A stretch of 64,000 bases of DNA from Nitrospirota bacterium (GCA_021789215.1 JAJYJS010000004.1:1-64000); one strand, 5' to 3'; counted from the first letter of the stretch, positions 54,518 through 63,094 are shown. Program-made: numbers and translations. The notes: a model not told the origin generated them from the letters alone.

Positions 54518-55642
54518 CTAAAACCTGAGAAGCGCCCCAATCCGTCCTGCGTTTTTCAATTTCTCGCTGCCGGGAACGACCTCTATTTTCCCGCCCTGCT
54601 CGGCGGTCTTCTGCATAACGAGGTCCACCATATAGTTTACCTCTTCCGTATTCCCTCCGCAATAACGGCAACTCCCGGGAGAAAGGGACATGGCCCGGCA
54701 GTTGGCGCAGAAATAGCCCGGCTGCTGCCTGTAATCCGCATCGACAAGGAGGGTCTGGATGCGCTGCTCCTCGGTCATGAGGATGACGTCCTCGATGCCA
54801 AGCACGGCCTGCTTGTTCTTGTAGACCCTCGTTATGAGCTCTTCTATCAGCCTCTGCTTCTCCTTCTGCTCGTGCTCCCTTATAACGGGGTCCGCCTTTT
54901 TCAGGACATCATCGGGGCTCTCGTACATCCCGGCCGCGAACGTGCCTATTATCTTCTCCGAAATGCCTTTGGGCAGTTTCGCCATGCTCATGGACATGGA
55001 TTCCTCCGGGCCGCCGATGACCAAGGCGCTTATGTTCTGCCTGCGGGCGAATTCCTCAAGCCGGAGGGCGACATCGCCCATGTGAAGCCCCACGTGGAAA
55101 TCCGTATGCCTTTCGTAATGGTCCTGCTCCAGGGCGAACCATCCGCCCTTGCTGTGCCTGCCCGTTATATCGGGGGTATGCACCTCGCCGTACTCGATTA
55201 TTTCGCCCATCCGGACAACGAATATCCGCGCGTCCTCCTTGCTCACGAGAAGGGCCAGATAGGCCGGATAATTGTCAAAGATATTGAACAGCGGCTCCAG
55301 ATACGGGGTCTTCTCCACGTATATCTCGCTTTTCACCGGGACCGAGAGGTGGTATTCCCGCCAGAAAAAGTCCTTCCCCGCGGACGACATCAGGCAGACG
55401 GATTTTTTGAACTGCCTTTTCCCGGTCACGAAATAGCTGTCGATTTTCTCAAGGTCCCGGGCGACCGCCTTATAGACCTTCTTCCCAATATTGCCAGGGG
55501 TCTCCTTGAGCATGTTCCGCACCCTGATCATGTATTCGCCGCGGGGGTTCGTAACAGGGTCCACGTTGAGATAAAGGGTCACATAATACTCCGTGTCCGG
55601 ATTTATGGCCGCGATTTCTCTAAGTTCCGTGAGGGTCAGCAT
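54518..55642 (-). CDS. Bacterial eRF1-like protein (baeRF family) with zinc ribbon
   Basis: A 374-residue protein related to archaeal/eukaryotic release factor 1 domains, a family whose bacterial members are proposed to act on stalled ribosomes. The N-terminal part carries YLNVDP near 25; the central domain (about 130-240) has LALLVSKEDARIFVVRMGEI and the later LVIGGPEESMSM. A C-terminal zinc ribbon is present (CANCRAMSL...CRYCGG, about 318-333). No GGQ motif is visible. ATG overlaps the end of the AI-2E transporter gene by 23 bases. Confidence 0.82.
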   Translation of the reverse strand: MLTLTELREIAAINPDTEYYVTLYLNVDPVTNPRGEYMIRVRNMLKETPGNIGKKVYKAVARDLEKIDSYFVTGKRQFKKSVCLMSSAGKDFFWREYHLSVPVKSEIYVEKTPYLEPLFNIFDNYPAYLALLVSKEDARIFVVRMGEIIEYGEVHTPDITGRHSKGGWFALEQDHYERHTDFHVGLHMGDVALRLEEFARRQNISALVIGGPEESMSMSMAKLPKGISEKIIGTFAAGMYESPDDVLKKADPVIREHEQKEKQRLIEELITRVYKNKQAVLGIEDVILMTEEQRIQTLLVDADYRQQPGYFCANCRAMSLSPGSCRYCGGNTEEVNYMVDLVMQKTAEQGGKIEVVPGSEKLKNAGRIGALLRF

Positions 55643-56684
55643 GCGTACCTCCTTCTATGTTTCCGAAGATTTCGAGGACCGCCAGGAAAAGGGCCACCGT
55701 AAGGGGGCCAAGCACAAACCCTATTATGCCGAATACGGTTATGCCGCCAAGGACGCTGAAGAATATGACCAGCGTATTCATCTTCATCCTGCCGCCGATG
55801 AGATACGGCCTGAGGATGTTGTCTATCATGCTTATCACCAGGACGCCCACCAGTATCATGATGACGCCAAGCATTACCTTGCCCGTAAGGAGGAGGTAGA
55901 GGGCGGCAGGGGCCCATATCCCCGCCGTGCCTATCAGGGGCAGAAAGGAAAAGATTGAAATTGCGGCCCCCCAGAATATCGGGGAAGAGAGGCCCATCGC
56001 CCAGAAAGCAAGCCCGCCTATTATGCCCTGCATGAGCGCTATCAGCACCCCGCCAAAGATGGTGGAGACGACCATCTCCTTGGTCTGCCTGAGGAGCCTG
56101 TCCTTCTGTTTTTCGGAAAAGGGCAGATAGTCCCTGAGCTTCATTATGAAATCAGGCCCGTCCTTGAGCAGAAAAAACACCGAAAAGAGCATCAGGATGA
56201 AATTGCCGATCCCCTGAAGGATATTTTTTGCGCCGCCAGAGACCAGGCCGGCCATGTTCTGGCCCAGGCTCGAAACCCCTCTCCTTATGACCTCCTCCAG
56301 ATTAAACCCCTTTAGCGGGTAGACGGAATTTATATAGGAAATTATCTCCGCCACCTTGGGGTTTTCCAGGAAAGCCTGCGGGGTCAGGCCGCCGCTCTGG
56401 GCCTTCTGGGCTATCGTCTGAAGTTCGCTGACAAGCGTATAAGCCACATAGGAGACAGGCCCCAGAAGGACTACCATTATGAGCAGAAGCGTCGCCAGCG
56501 AGGCGACCGGCTTCAGCCGCACCCACTTCACAAATACCAGGTAAACAGGATAAAAAACTATCGAAAACACGATGGCCCATAAAATCGGCGTTATAAAGGG
56601 CTTGATTATATTATAGGTCAGATATCCAAGCGAGCCTATCAGAAAAAGAAGCACGAAAAAGAAAAACCTATCGTCCCTTTTCAT
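55620..56684 (-). CDS. AI-2E family transporter (PF01594)
   Basis: A 354-residue integral membrane protein with eight predicted helices. The family signature lies in the C-terminal half (GLSSPIFWGAAISIFSFLPLIGTAGIWAPAALYL in outline, about 225-260), followed by DNILRPYLIGGRMKMN. Members have been linked to AI-2 export or sodium/proton exchange; the substrate here is unknown. It overlaps both neighbours by 17 and 23 bases, so it is part of the operon. Confidence 0.9.
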   Translation of the reverse strand: MKRDDRFFFFVLLFLIGSLGYLTYNIIKPFITPILWAIVFSIVFYPVYLVFVKWVRLKPVASLATLLLIMVVLLGPVSYVAYTLVSELQTIAQKAQSGGLTPQAFLENPKVAEIISYINSVYPLKGFNLEEVIRRGVSSLGQNMAGLVSGGAKNILQGIGNFILMLFSVFFLLKDGPDFIMKLRDYLPFSEKQKDRLLRQTKEMVVSTIFGGVLIALMQGIIGGLAFWAMGLSSPIFWGAAISIFSFLPLIGTAGIWAPAALYLLLTGKVMLGVIMILVGVLVISMIDNILRPYLIGGRMKMNTLVIFFSVLGGITVFGIIGFVLGPLTVALFLAVLEIFGNIEGGTHADPHGT

Positions 56685-57372
56685 TTGCCGCCTTTATGAA
56701 CAGGCTGAATATCTCCCTGGAGAGCCGGGAGTCCATCATGCGTTCGGGATGCCACTGGAAACCGGCGAAAAACGGATGCCCTTTAAGGTAAATGCCCTCT
56801 ATGAGGCCGTCGTCGGAATAGGCTACCGTGCACAGGTCCTGCCCCGCTTTCTTTACGCCCTGGTGATGGCTGCTGTTTACAGTGAACCTCCCCTCGATGG
56901 GGAACCCGCTTCCTTCCATCGTGATCTCATGAGCGCCGCTTTTGTGCTCCACCTGATCGAGGCCGTCTTTTGCGGGCCGCCCCGCAAGTTCCTGATACAA
57001 TGTGCCCCCGAGTGCCACGTTCATAAGCTGCATCCCGTAGCATATCGCGAGGAGCGGTTTTTTTTGCTGTGCGTAAAGGGCCTCCCTGATAAGCGAAAGC
57101 TCGAAATCCGTCCGCTCTGATGGCACGATTTTTATTGGCGCACTCACTTTTTCGCCATAGTAGGAAGGGTCGATATCCGCTCCGCCGGGTATTATAATCC
57201 CGTCAACACGGCTGAAATACGCCTGGGGTCCGCAGTTAACGGGAAGGAGCACCGGCGTCCCCCCGCTCTCCCAAACGGCCCTTGCATAGTCTCCTTTAAG
57301 GCAGAGTTGTTTTCCGTCTTCGGAAGGGCCGGCCGTTATGCCGATAAGGGGCCGTTCATTCTCAGCCGCCAT
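56668..57372 (-). CDS. Gamma-glutamyl hydrolase-type class I glutamine amidotransferase (peptidase C26, PuuD-like)
   Basis: A 234-residue protein that would hydrolyse a gamma-glutamyl amide bond. The oxyanion/nucleophile region AICYGMQLMNVALGG (Cys near 110) and the catalytic FQWHPE (about 208) are intact, as is GIIIPGGADIDPSYYGE (about 54) of the PuuD subfamily. In this operon a gamma-D-glutamyl peptide from cell wall is a plausible substrate. Overlaps D-aminoacylase by 11 bases. Confidence 0.9.
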   Translation of the reverse strand: MAAENERPLIGITAGPSEDGKQLCLKGDYARAVWESGGTPVLLPVNCGPQAYFSRVDGIIIPGGADIDPSYYGEKVSAPIKIVPSERTDFELSLIREALYAQQKKPLLAICYGMQLMNVALGGTLYQELAGRPAKDGLDQVEHKSGAHEITMEGSGFPIEGRFTVNSSHHQGVKKAGQDLCTVAYSDDGLIEGIYLKGHPFFAGFQWHPERMMDSRLSREIFSLFIKAANEKGR

Positions 57373-58975
57373 GCCTGAGCACCTTTCCGGAGCGTTTTCC
57401 GGTAAGGAGTGAGTCCTTTATCACCGCGGTGCCGTTTACCAGCAGGTGGACAATCCCTTCGGCCCTTCTGTATGGCTCCTGGAACGTCGCCCTGTCCCCT
57501 ATTGAACGCGGGTCGAAAACCGCTATGTCGGCCTGCCACCCTTCCCTTATCAGTCCCCTGCCCCTCAGCCCGAAAACAGCCGCCGGAAGATGCGTTGTCT
57601 TTCTTATCGCCTCTTCCATGCTCACAAGCCTCTCTTCAATTGTATATCTTTTGATATAACGTGGGAAGGTGCCAAACGCCCTGGGATGGGGTTTTCCCGA
57701 AGCCGTAATGCCCTCGAAATCGCGCGCCGTGCTGTCGGAGCCCACCATCACCCACGGCAGGCGGTAAAACCGCCTGAGGTTTTCCTCGCTCATGCTGTGG
57801 AAAATGGCCCCGACCCTCGCCTCGCCCCTGATAAGGACATGAAAGAGGGCATCAACCGGGGGTTTTTCGAGCCTCGCGGCGATTTCCTCAAGGCTCCTGC
57901 CCTCCATCCACTTGTCCTCGGCGCATGAGGTGCCGGATACGTAAACGCTTCCCCAGTAGACGGGCTCCTTGTTTATCCCGGATTTTATTTTTTGTGAGAC
58001 TGAAGGGTCTTTAAGCCTTTTCAGTTCGGCCTCTATGCCGCCCTCATACGCCCATGCTGGCAAAATGGTGTCCAGGTCGGTTGACGAGGCAGTGTACGAG
58101 TACCTGTCCGCCGTTATCGCAAGCCCCCCGGAGCGCGCATTCTCGATGAGGCCGATTGCCTCGTCTATCTTGTGCCAGTTCCTCTTTCCGGCGGTCTTTA
58201 TATGGGAAATCTCCGCCCTGCCCGCGCACCTGCCTATCTTGATGGCCTCATCTATGGCCTCGATAAGGCGGTCTCCCTCGCTGCGCATGTGTGTGGCATA
58301 GATGAAGTTTTTTGCGCGCTTTCCGCCCCGCAGGGCCAGCCTGCAAAGCTCCTCAGTATTGGAATATGCCCCGGGCGGGTATATCAGGCCGGAGGAAAGC
58401 CCTATCGCTCCTGCATCCAGTGCGTCCTCCAGAAGAGAGCACATCATGCCAAGCTCCTCTTCCGAAGGGGCCTTGTCTGAATAGCCCACGACGGATGCCC
58501 TGATGTTGCCATGCCCCACGAGCGTGGAAAAATTCATCGCGGGCCGTGTCCTTTCCATGAGGGTGAGATAATCCGCCAGGCCCTCCCAGCGCTCCCTGAT
58601 GCCAAGCTCCTTAAAGTCCTCTTCCCGCTGCGCCTTCACCGCGCCAAGTATCGGCCCGCCTGAGAGGCCGCAATTGCCGTTGACCTCCGTAGTGACGCCT
58701 TGAAAGAGCTTGCCGCTTGCGGCAAGCGGGTCGGCAAGGAGCGAAAAATCCGAATGGCTGTGGACGTCTATGAAGCCGGGGCAGACATAAAGTCCTCTGG
58801 CTTCTATCTGCTCCAGGGCGGTAATATTGCCCGCGCTCCCCAGAAAGACGATTTGTCCGCCTTTTATCCCAACGTCTTCTTCACGCGCGGGGGAGCCGCT
58901 TCCGTCAAATACCGTCCCCCCGCGGATGAGCACGTCCATCTCCGCGGTTTTCGCGTTTTTATCTCTGGGCGACAT
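57362..58975 (-). CDS. N-acyl-D-amino-acid deacylase (D-aminoacylase) amidohydrolase
   Basis: A 537-residue metal-dependent amidohydrolase. The metal motif VHSHSDFSLLADP (about 72), IGLSSGLIYPPGAYSN (about 195) and the ATHMRSEGDRLIEAIDE segment (about 225) match D-aminoacylases. C-terminal FGLRGRGLIREGWQADIAVFD is the returning beta-sandwich strand region. A second in-frame ATG at 58939 starts nearer the conserved VLIRGGTVFDG. Overlaps the amidase gene by 17 bases. Confidence 0.9.
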   Translation of the reverse strand: MSPRDKNAKTAEMDVLIRGGTVFDGSGSPAREEDVGIKGGQIVFLGSAGNITALEQIEARGLYVCPGFIDVHSHSDFSLLADPLAASGKLFQGVTTEVNGNCGLSGGPILGAVKAQREEDFKELGIRERWEGLADYLTLMERTRPAMNFSTLVGHGNIRASVVGYSDKAPSEEELGMMCSLLEDALDAGAIGLSSGLIYPPGAYSNTEELCRLALRGGKRAKNFIYATHMRSEGDRLIEAIDEAIKIGRCAGRAEISHIKTAGKRNWHKIDEAIGLIENARSGGLAITADRYSYTASSTDLDTILPAWAYEGGIEAELKRLKDPSVSQKIKSGINKEPVYWGSVYVSGTSCAEDKWMEGRSLEEIAARLEKPPVDALFHVLIRGEARVGAIFHSMSEENLRRFYRLPWVMVGSDSTARDFEGITASGKPHPRAFGTFPRYIKRYTIEERLVSMEEAIRKTTHLPAAVFGLRGRGLIREGWQADIAVFDPRSIGDRATFQEPYRRAEGIVHLLVNGTAVIKDSLLTGKRSGKVLRHGG

Positions 58976-60197
58976 CCTGCGAGGGTATTTCCTTGAGGTA
59001 GCTGCCGATGCCTGCGGCGATGCCTTTTGAGACCGTCTCCTGATACGCCTCTGTAGTGAGCAGGTCCTCGTCGCTGTGGTTGCTTATGAAAGAGACCTCT
59101 ACGAGGACCGAGGGCATCCTGGCCCCGACCAGGACGTAAAAAAGGGCCTGTTTCACCCCGTGGTCTGTCTCGCGGGGATAATTCAGGGACACGGTCCTTA
59201 TAAGCCTGCGCTGTATGAAATTGGCCAGTTTCAGCGAATCGTCCCTCTTGTCCTGCAACTCAAGGGAGGCCAGTATGGCCCCAAGCTCGCTGCGGGACTC
59301 CTTCATCCTGCGCACCGATATGGCATTTTCACGCGCGGCAACCCTGTTGGCCTCCTCGTCATCCGTCCAGTTGAGGAAGTACGTCTCTATGCCCCGCGTT
59401 GTTTTGTGCGGGCTGGAGTTTATGTGGATGGAAATGAACAGGTCCGCGCCCAGCTTGTTGGCTATCTGCGTCCTCTGCTCCAGCGTGAGATATTTGTCGC
59501 TGTCCCTTGTGAGATGCACATCGTACTTCGGGTCTTCATCAAGGACAGAGGCAAGCTTTTTCGCTATTGCCAAGGTCATATTTTTTTCTTCCACGCCATC
59601 AGGCCCGATGGCCCCCGGGTCGTGCCCGCCGTGCCCGGCGTCTATGACTATCCTCCATTTGCGAAGGGTCCCTTTCGGAAAAAGCTTTTCCCGGACGATT
59701 TTTTTAACGGGCCTGTAGCTTACAGGCTGGACGCGAGCTTCGCCGTCCTCCCCGGACATGTTTTCATTTGCGCCGCTGCCGTAGTCAAGAAAGTCTATAC
59801 GGAGCCCCGGGCCCGGAAGATTTTTTATTACCTTTATGCTGACCGGCTTTTCAAGCTCAAAGACAACCCTGACAGTAGAGGCGTTATACTGGGCAACCCG
59901 TATATTTTTTATCACCCCGGCAGGCTCCAGCGCCTCCGGATTTTCCTTCAGGACGGAATCCTTCAGGTCCACATAAAACCTGTAGGGGTTATGAAGAAAG
60001 TTCCTGGAATACTCCACCGGCCCGGAAGTCTCTATCGCGGCCTCGACAGCACCGTCTTTACCGGAGAGGCTTACTTTATTGACTTCGGCGGCCCCGGCAG
60101 GCCGGGAAAGTGATGCAAGGCAGGAAAAAGAAAATAAAAATATCCCATACAGGGCAAAAAAGCTTATGAGAGAAAGTCTTTTGTTTTTTCCGCTCAT
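58959..60197 (-). CDS. N-acetylmuramoyl-L-alanine amidase (AMIN + Amidase_3)
   Basis: Cleaves the bond between muramic acid and the stem peptide in periplasmic peptidoglycan. A signal peptide (about 10-34) is followed by an AMIN domain (about 38-130) and the zinc amidase domain (about 180-400). Zinc ligands are visible: His in DAGHGGHDPGA, Glu in GVEEKNM, His in SIHINSSP, and the catalytic Glu in VLVEVSFISN. Length of 412 fits AmiC-like enzymes. ATGA-type overlap with nfu. Confidence 0.93.
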   Translation of the reverse strand: MSGKNKRLSLISFFALYGIFLFSFSCLASLSRPAGAAEVNKVSLSGKDGAVEAAIETSGPVEYSRNFLHNPYRFYVDLKDSVLKENPEALEPAGVIKNIRVAQYNASTVRVVFELEKPVSIKVIKNLPGPGLRIDFLDYGSGANENMSGEDGEARVQPVSYRPVKKIVREKLFPKGTLRKWRIVIDAGHGGHDPGAIGPDGVEEKNMTLAIAKKLASVLDEDPKYDVHLTRDSDKYLTLEQRTQIANKLGADLFISIHINSSPHKTTRGIETYFLNWTDDEEANRVAARENAISVRRMKESRSELGAILASLELQDKRDDSLKLANFIQRRLIRTVSLNYPRETDHGVKQALFYVLVGARMPSVLVEVSFISNHSDEDLLTTEAYQETVSKGIAAGIGSYLKEIPSQDVAQR

Positions 60198-60424
60198 ACC
60201 GCTTTCACTTGAGATATCTCGGGCAGCTCTTTTTTTATCGTGACCTCTACCCAGTTCTTCATCGTGAGCATCGACATGGGGCAGCCCTCACAGGCCCCTT
60301 TGAGTTTTACATAAACAGTCCCGTCTTTTACATCTACGAGCTCGATGTCCCCGCCCTCGGACTTGAGCCCTTCCCGAATTTTCTCAAGCACTGCTTCAAC
60401 TTTTTTCCTTAACATGTTGTTCAT
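60194..60424 (-). CDS. NifU C-terminal domain (Nfu-type) Fe-S scaffold protein
   Basis: A stand-alone Nfu domain of about 76 residues that carries and transfers an Fe-S cluster. The family core KVEAVLEKIREGLKSEGGDIELVDV is followed by the cluster-binding CEGCPMSMLTMKN (CxxC). ATG 60424 or 60415 agrees with the predicted transcription start near 60433; neither has a strong ribosome-binding site. First gene of the seven-gene operon ending with the SBP lipoprotein. Confidence 0.9.
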   Translation of the reverse strand: MNNMLRKKVEAVLEKIREGLKSEGGDIELVDVKDGTVYVKLKGACEGCPMSMLTMKNWVEVTIKKELPEISQVKAV

Positions 60425-60437
60425 AAACAATTTTAAA

Positions 60438-60468
60438 CCAATATAATGCATTATATCGGAATTTTCAA
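60438..60468 (-). promoter_or_regulatory. nfu operon promoter overlapped by a near-perfect 22-bp palindrome
   Basis: Minus-strand TTGAAA (60463-60468), a 17-base spacer and TATATT (60440-60445). A palindrome fills the spacer and the -10: ATATAATGCATTATAT (60441-60456) is perfect and extends to CC(A/G)...GG at 60438-60459 with one mismatch. This is the geometry of a repressor operator. The half-sites ATAAT/ATTAT recall Fur/PerR-type boxes, but the centre is two bases instead of one. Confidence 0.6.
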
Positions 60469-60516
60469 CAAAAAAATGAATTTTTTACAGTTCCCATCCA
60501 TCCGCCCTTGCAATGA

Positions 60517-60533
60517 ATGGGGCAGAGCCCCAT
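60517..60533. terminator. Hairpin past the macrodomain gene, possible terminator
   Basis: ATGGGGC (60517-60523) and GCCCCAT (60527-60533) form a perfect seven-base-pair stem with a three-base loop, 53 bases after the stop codon of the macrodomain gene. No T run follows, so it is a weak or Rho-assisted terminator candidate only. Confidence 0.35.
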
Positions 60534-60585
60534 GTTTCGCCAGCGGCAAAAGGATTTTCCGGTAGATCGGATTTTAAAAAAAGGC

Positions 60586-61131
60586 TTATTTACCGAGGCT
60601 GTCCAGCTCGGTCAGGAAGAAAGAAGATGTCTTTTCATCAAAGAGGCAGAATTCAACCATTTCGAGGCTTGTTCCGGGATTTTTTCTTATAAATTGGGCA
60701 GTTTCCGTTACGAGTATCCCGGCGCACCTGTTCTTTGGGAACCCGAAGATGCCGCTGCTGATTGCGGGCATCGAGATGCTCCTGAATCCCCTTTCGGAGG
60801 CGAGCCTCAGGACGGAATTCACTGCGCTTTTGAGCTTGTTGTCCTCGTCCCCTTCACCCATCCTCGGGCCAACGGCGTGAATAACGTACCTTGCCGGGAG
60901 GGAGCCCCCGGTAGTAATGGCCGCGCCGCCAACCTTAACATATCCTATTTTGTCGCTTTCTTCCTGTATTATCCGGCCGCCCTTCCTTGCTATTGCCCCG
61001 GCAACGCCTCCTCCGTGCCTGAGATAGCTGTTTGCGGCGTTTACAATCGCATCCACATCGCGGGTGGTCAGATCCCCTTCCACAACCCTCAATTTCTTGC
61101 CGTTTACCATCTTTTCCGCCAGAATTTTCAT
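60586..61131 (-). CDS. Macrodomain ADP-ribose-binding hydrolase
   Basis: A 181-residue macrodomain protein. The binding motifs are intact: AIVNAANSYLRHGGGVAGAIA (about 30-50, in outline), and GFRSISMPAISSGIFGFPK (about 125-143). Members remove ADP-ribose or hydrolyse O-acetyl-ADP-ribose. ATG 61131 lies one base after the rtcB stop, so it is co-transcribed with the RNA ligase, suggesting a role in RNA repair or in removing ADP-ribose marks linked to it. Confidence 0.93.
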   Translation of the reverse strand: MKILAEKMVNGKKLRVVEGDLTTRDVDAIVNAANSYLRHGGGVAGAIARKGGRIIQEESDKIGYVKVGGAAITTGGSLPARYVIHAVGPRMGEGDEDNKLKSAVNSVLRLASERGFRSISMPAISSGIFGFPKNRCAGILVTETAQFIRKNPGTSLEMVEFCLFDEKTSSFFLTELDSLGK

Positions 61132-61132
61132 A

Positions 61133-62581
61133 TTAGCCCTTGACGACGCCCATCGGCCTGAGCCTGACCACTTTTTTTGATATCCCAGCCCTGTGCACCA
61201 CATCGACCACATTGGAGACATCCTTGTACGCCTCGGACATCTCCTCAGCAAGGGTTTCCCGCCCCGCGGTCATAACGAGTATGCCCTTGTCCTCAAGCTC
61301 CCGGAGGATGGATCTCCCCCTGGCCTGCCTTATCGCTTGGTGCCTTGAGAGCACCCTGCCTGCCCCGTGGCAGGTGGAGCCCCATGTCTCCTCCATCGCC
61401 TTCTGCGTCCCGAGGAGGACGAAAGACGCCCTTCCCATATCGCCAGGTATCAGCACCGGCTGTCCAAGCTTCCTATATGCGGCGGGAAGTTCGGGGTGCC
61501 CTGGCGGAAAGGCCCTCGTTGCGCCTTTCCTGTGGACGATGAGCTTCGTCTTCCTGCCGTCAACGTCGTGCTCTTCTATCTTTGCGACGTTATGGGCCAC
61601 ATCATAGACCAGGCCCATGCCAAGCCCGTCCGGGGACATTCCAAGGACTTTCATAAAGCTGTCCCTGGCCCAGTGCATTATGCACTGCCTGTTTGCCCAC
61701 GCAAAATTGGCGGCCCCGCGCATGGCGGAGATGTAGTCCTCCGCCTCCCTTGTGCCATAAGGAGCGCACGCAAGCTCCCTGTCCGGAAGGGTTATCCCGT
61801 ATTTCCTGACAGCCCTTTCCATGACATCGAGAAAATCCGTGCATATCTGGTGGCCAAACCCCCTTGAGCCCGTATGTATCATGACAGTGACCTGGCCCCT
61901 GTGCAGCCCCAGGGCGTTGGCCGCGGCTTCGTCATAGACTTCGTCCACATGCTGGATTTCAAGAAAATGGTTGCCGGAGCCCAGAGAACCTATCTGGGAT
62001 TTCCCCCGCTCAAACGCCTTATTGCTGACAAGCGATGGGTCGGCCCCTTCGAGCACTCCGCCGGACTCTATCCGCTCCAGGTCCGCCGCGTCTCCAAGCC
62101 CCTGCCCGACCGCCCACCTTGCCCCCTCGACCATCACCTTTTTAAGGTCCTCGGCCCCGAACCTGAGCTTGCCCTTGGAGCCCACCCCGGAGGGTATCTC
62201 CTGATAGAGCATCGCCACAAGCTCCCTTAAACGCGGCATTACGTCTTCCCGCCTCAGATTGCTCCGGAGCAGGCGCACGCCGCAGTTGATGTCATATCCG
62301 ACGCCGCCCGGCGATATTATCCCGTCTTCCAGCCTGAATGCCGCAACCCCTCCGATGGCGAACCCGTAGCCCATGTGTATGTCCGGCATGGCCATGGACG
62401 CCTTCACAATGCCCGGCAGCATGGCCACGTTTACCACCTGCTGTATGGATTTTTCCTCCAGCCCGGCCTCAAGCATCTCATCCAGGTAGATGACGCCCTT
62501 CACCCTCATGCCGGGCTGATATGTCTGCGGTATTTCAAGCTTGTATTCGTTTATCCTTTTTATCGCGGTCTGCACAGCCAT
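61133..62581 (-). CDS. rtcB: RNA-splicing ligase RtcB
   Basis: Joins 2',3'-cyclic-phosphate and 5'-hydroxyl RNA ends using GTP and manganese. The metal motif GGVGYDINCGVRLL (about 92-105), GSLGSGNHFLEIQ, HTGSRGFGHQI and TCHGAGRVLSR, and the C-terminal HRAGISKKVVRLRPMGVVKG with the guanylylated His, are all present. Length of 482 is normal. ATG 62581 has GAGGTG six bases upstream. It follows archease by 15 bases. Confidence 0.97.
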   Translation of the reverse strand: MAVQTAIKRINEYKLEIPQTYQPGMRVKGVIYLDEMLEAGLEEKSIQQVVNVAMLPGIVKASMAMPDIHMGYGFAIGGVAAFRLEDGIISPGGVGYDINCGVRLLRSNLRREDVMPRLRELVAMLYQEIPSGVGSKGKLRFGAEDLKKVMVEGARWAVGQGLGDAADLERIESGGVLEGADPSLVSNKAFERGKSQIGSLGSGNHFLEIQHVDEVYDEAAANALGLHRGQVTVMIHTGSRGFGHQICTDFLDVMERAVRKYGITLPDRELACAPYGTREAEDYISAMRGAANFAWANRQCIMHWARDSFMKVLGMSPDGLGMGLVYDVAHNVAKIEEHDVDGRKTKLIVHRKGATRAFPPGHPELPAAYRKLGQPVLIPGDMGRASFVLLGTQKAMEETWGSTCHGAGRVLSRHQAIRQARGRSILRELEDKGILVMTAGRETLAEEMSEAYKDVSNVVDVVHRAGISKKVVRLRPMGVVKG

Positions 62582-62596
62582 CCCGCACACCTCTTT

Positions 62597-63010
62597 TCAG
62601 ATATCAAAGATTACTTCCATGCGCCACTTGCCGTCCGTGTTCTCCACCTTCAGATTATGGAACGTGGCGGCCTTTATAAGCAGCCCCCTTGCGTGCCTTC
62701 CGGGGTCGAAGGTCTCGCCATACACGGTGGCGCGTATCCTGTCCCCGCCAAGTCCGTCAATTTTAACCCTTTTCGCTATAAAACCGTATGCGTCGAACCT
62801 GAAAACAAGCTCGTTAAGGAATCCCACGAGAAGGCCCTCCAGGGTATCGTTCTCGTATGTTATGGCCTGGGACTCTTTTTCCTCGACCTTGTCCAGGTCC
62901 GTAATGAGGCTGAACATCCCCATTGCCGCGGAGGCAAAGGCGTCCTCCGCGCTTCCAGCCGCCACCCGTATCCCGGCGTCGCCTGATACGTCCAAGACCT
63001 CGTATCCCAT
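62597..63010 (-). CDS. Archease, RtcB activator
   Basis: A 137-residue archease that speeds RtcB guanylylation and allows multiple turnover. DVSGDAGIRVAAGSAEDAFASAAMGMFSLI and the conserved C-terminal YGETFDPGRHARGLLIKAATFHNL (Asp and His) are typical. Immediately upstream of rtcB, its partner. The ATG lies six bases after a -10-like hexamer and has no Shine-Dalgarno sequence. Confidence 0.95.
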   Translation of the reverse strand: MGYEVLDVSGDAGIRVAAGSAEDAFASAAMGMFSLITDLDKVEEKESQAITYENDTLEGLLVGFLNELVFRFDAYGFIAKRVKIDGLGGDRIRATVYGETFDPGRHARGLLIKAATFHNLKVENTDGKWRMEVIFDI

Positions 63011-63016
63011 AATGTT

Positions 63017-63045
63017 AAACTATCATGCGTGTATATGGCGGTCAA
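63017..63045 (-). promoter_or_regulatory. Candidate promoter of the archease-rtcB-macrodomain operon
   Basis: Minus-strand TTGACC (63040-63045), a 17-base spacer and TAGTTT (63017-63022), six bases before the archease ATG. The -10 match is weak (3 of 6), but spacing and position repeat the pattern seen at other genes. Confidence 0.35.
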
Positions 63046-63061
63046 GGAAAGGGGCCTCGGA

Positions 63062-63090
63062 TTGACTTGGCGCGGCCTTTCTGTTATTTT
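63062..63090 (+). promoter_or_regulatory. Promoter of the fluoride riboswitch/universal stress protein gene
   Basis: TTGACT (63062-63067), a 17-base spacer and TATTTT (63085-63090). Transcription would begin near 63097, at the start of the aptamer. Confidence 0.6.
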
Positions 63091-63094
63091 TAGT

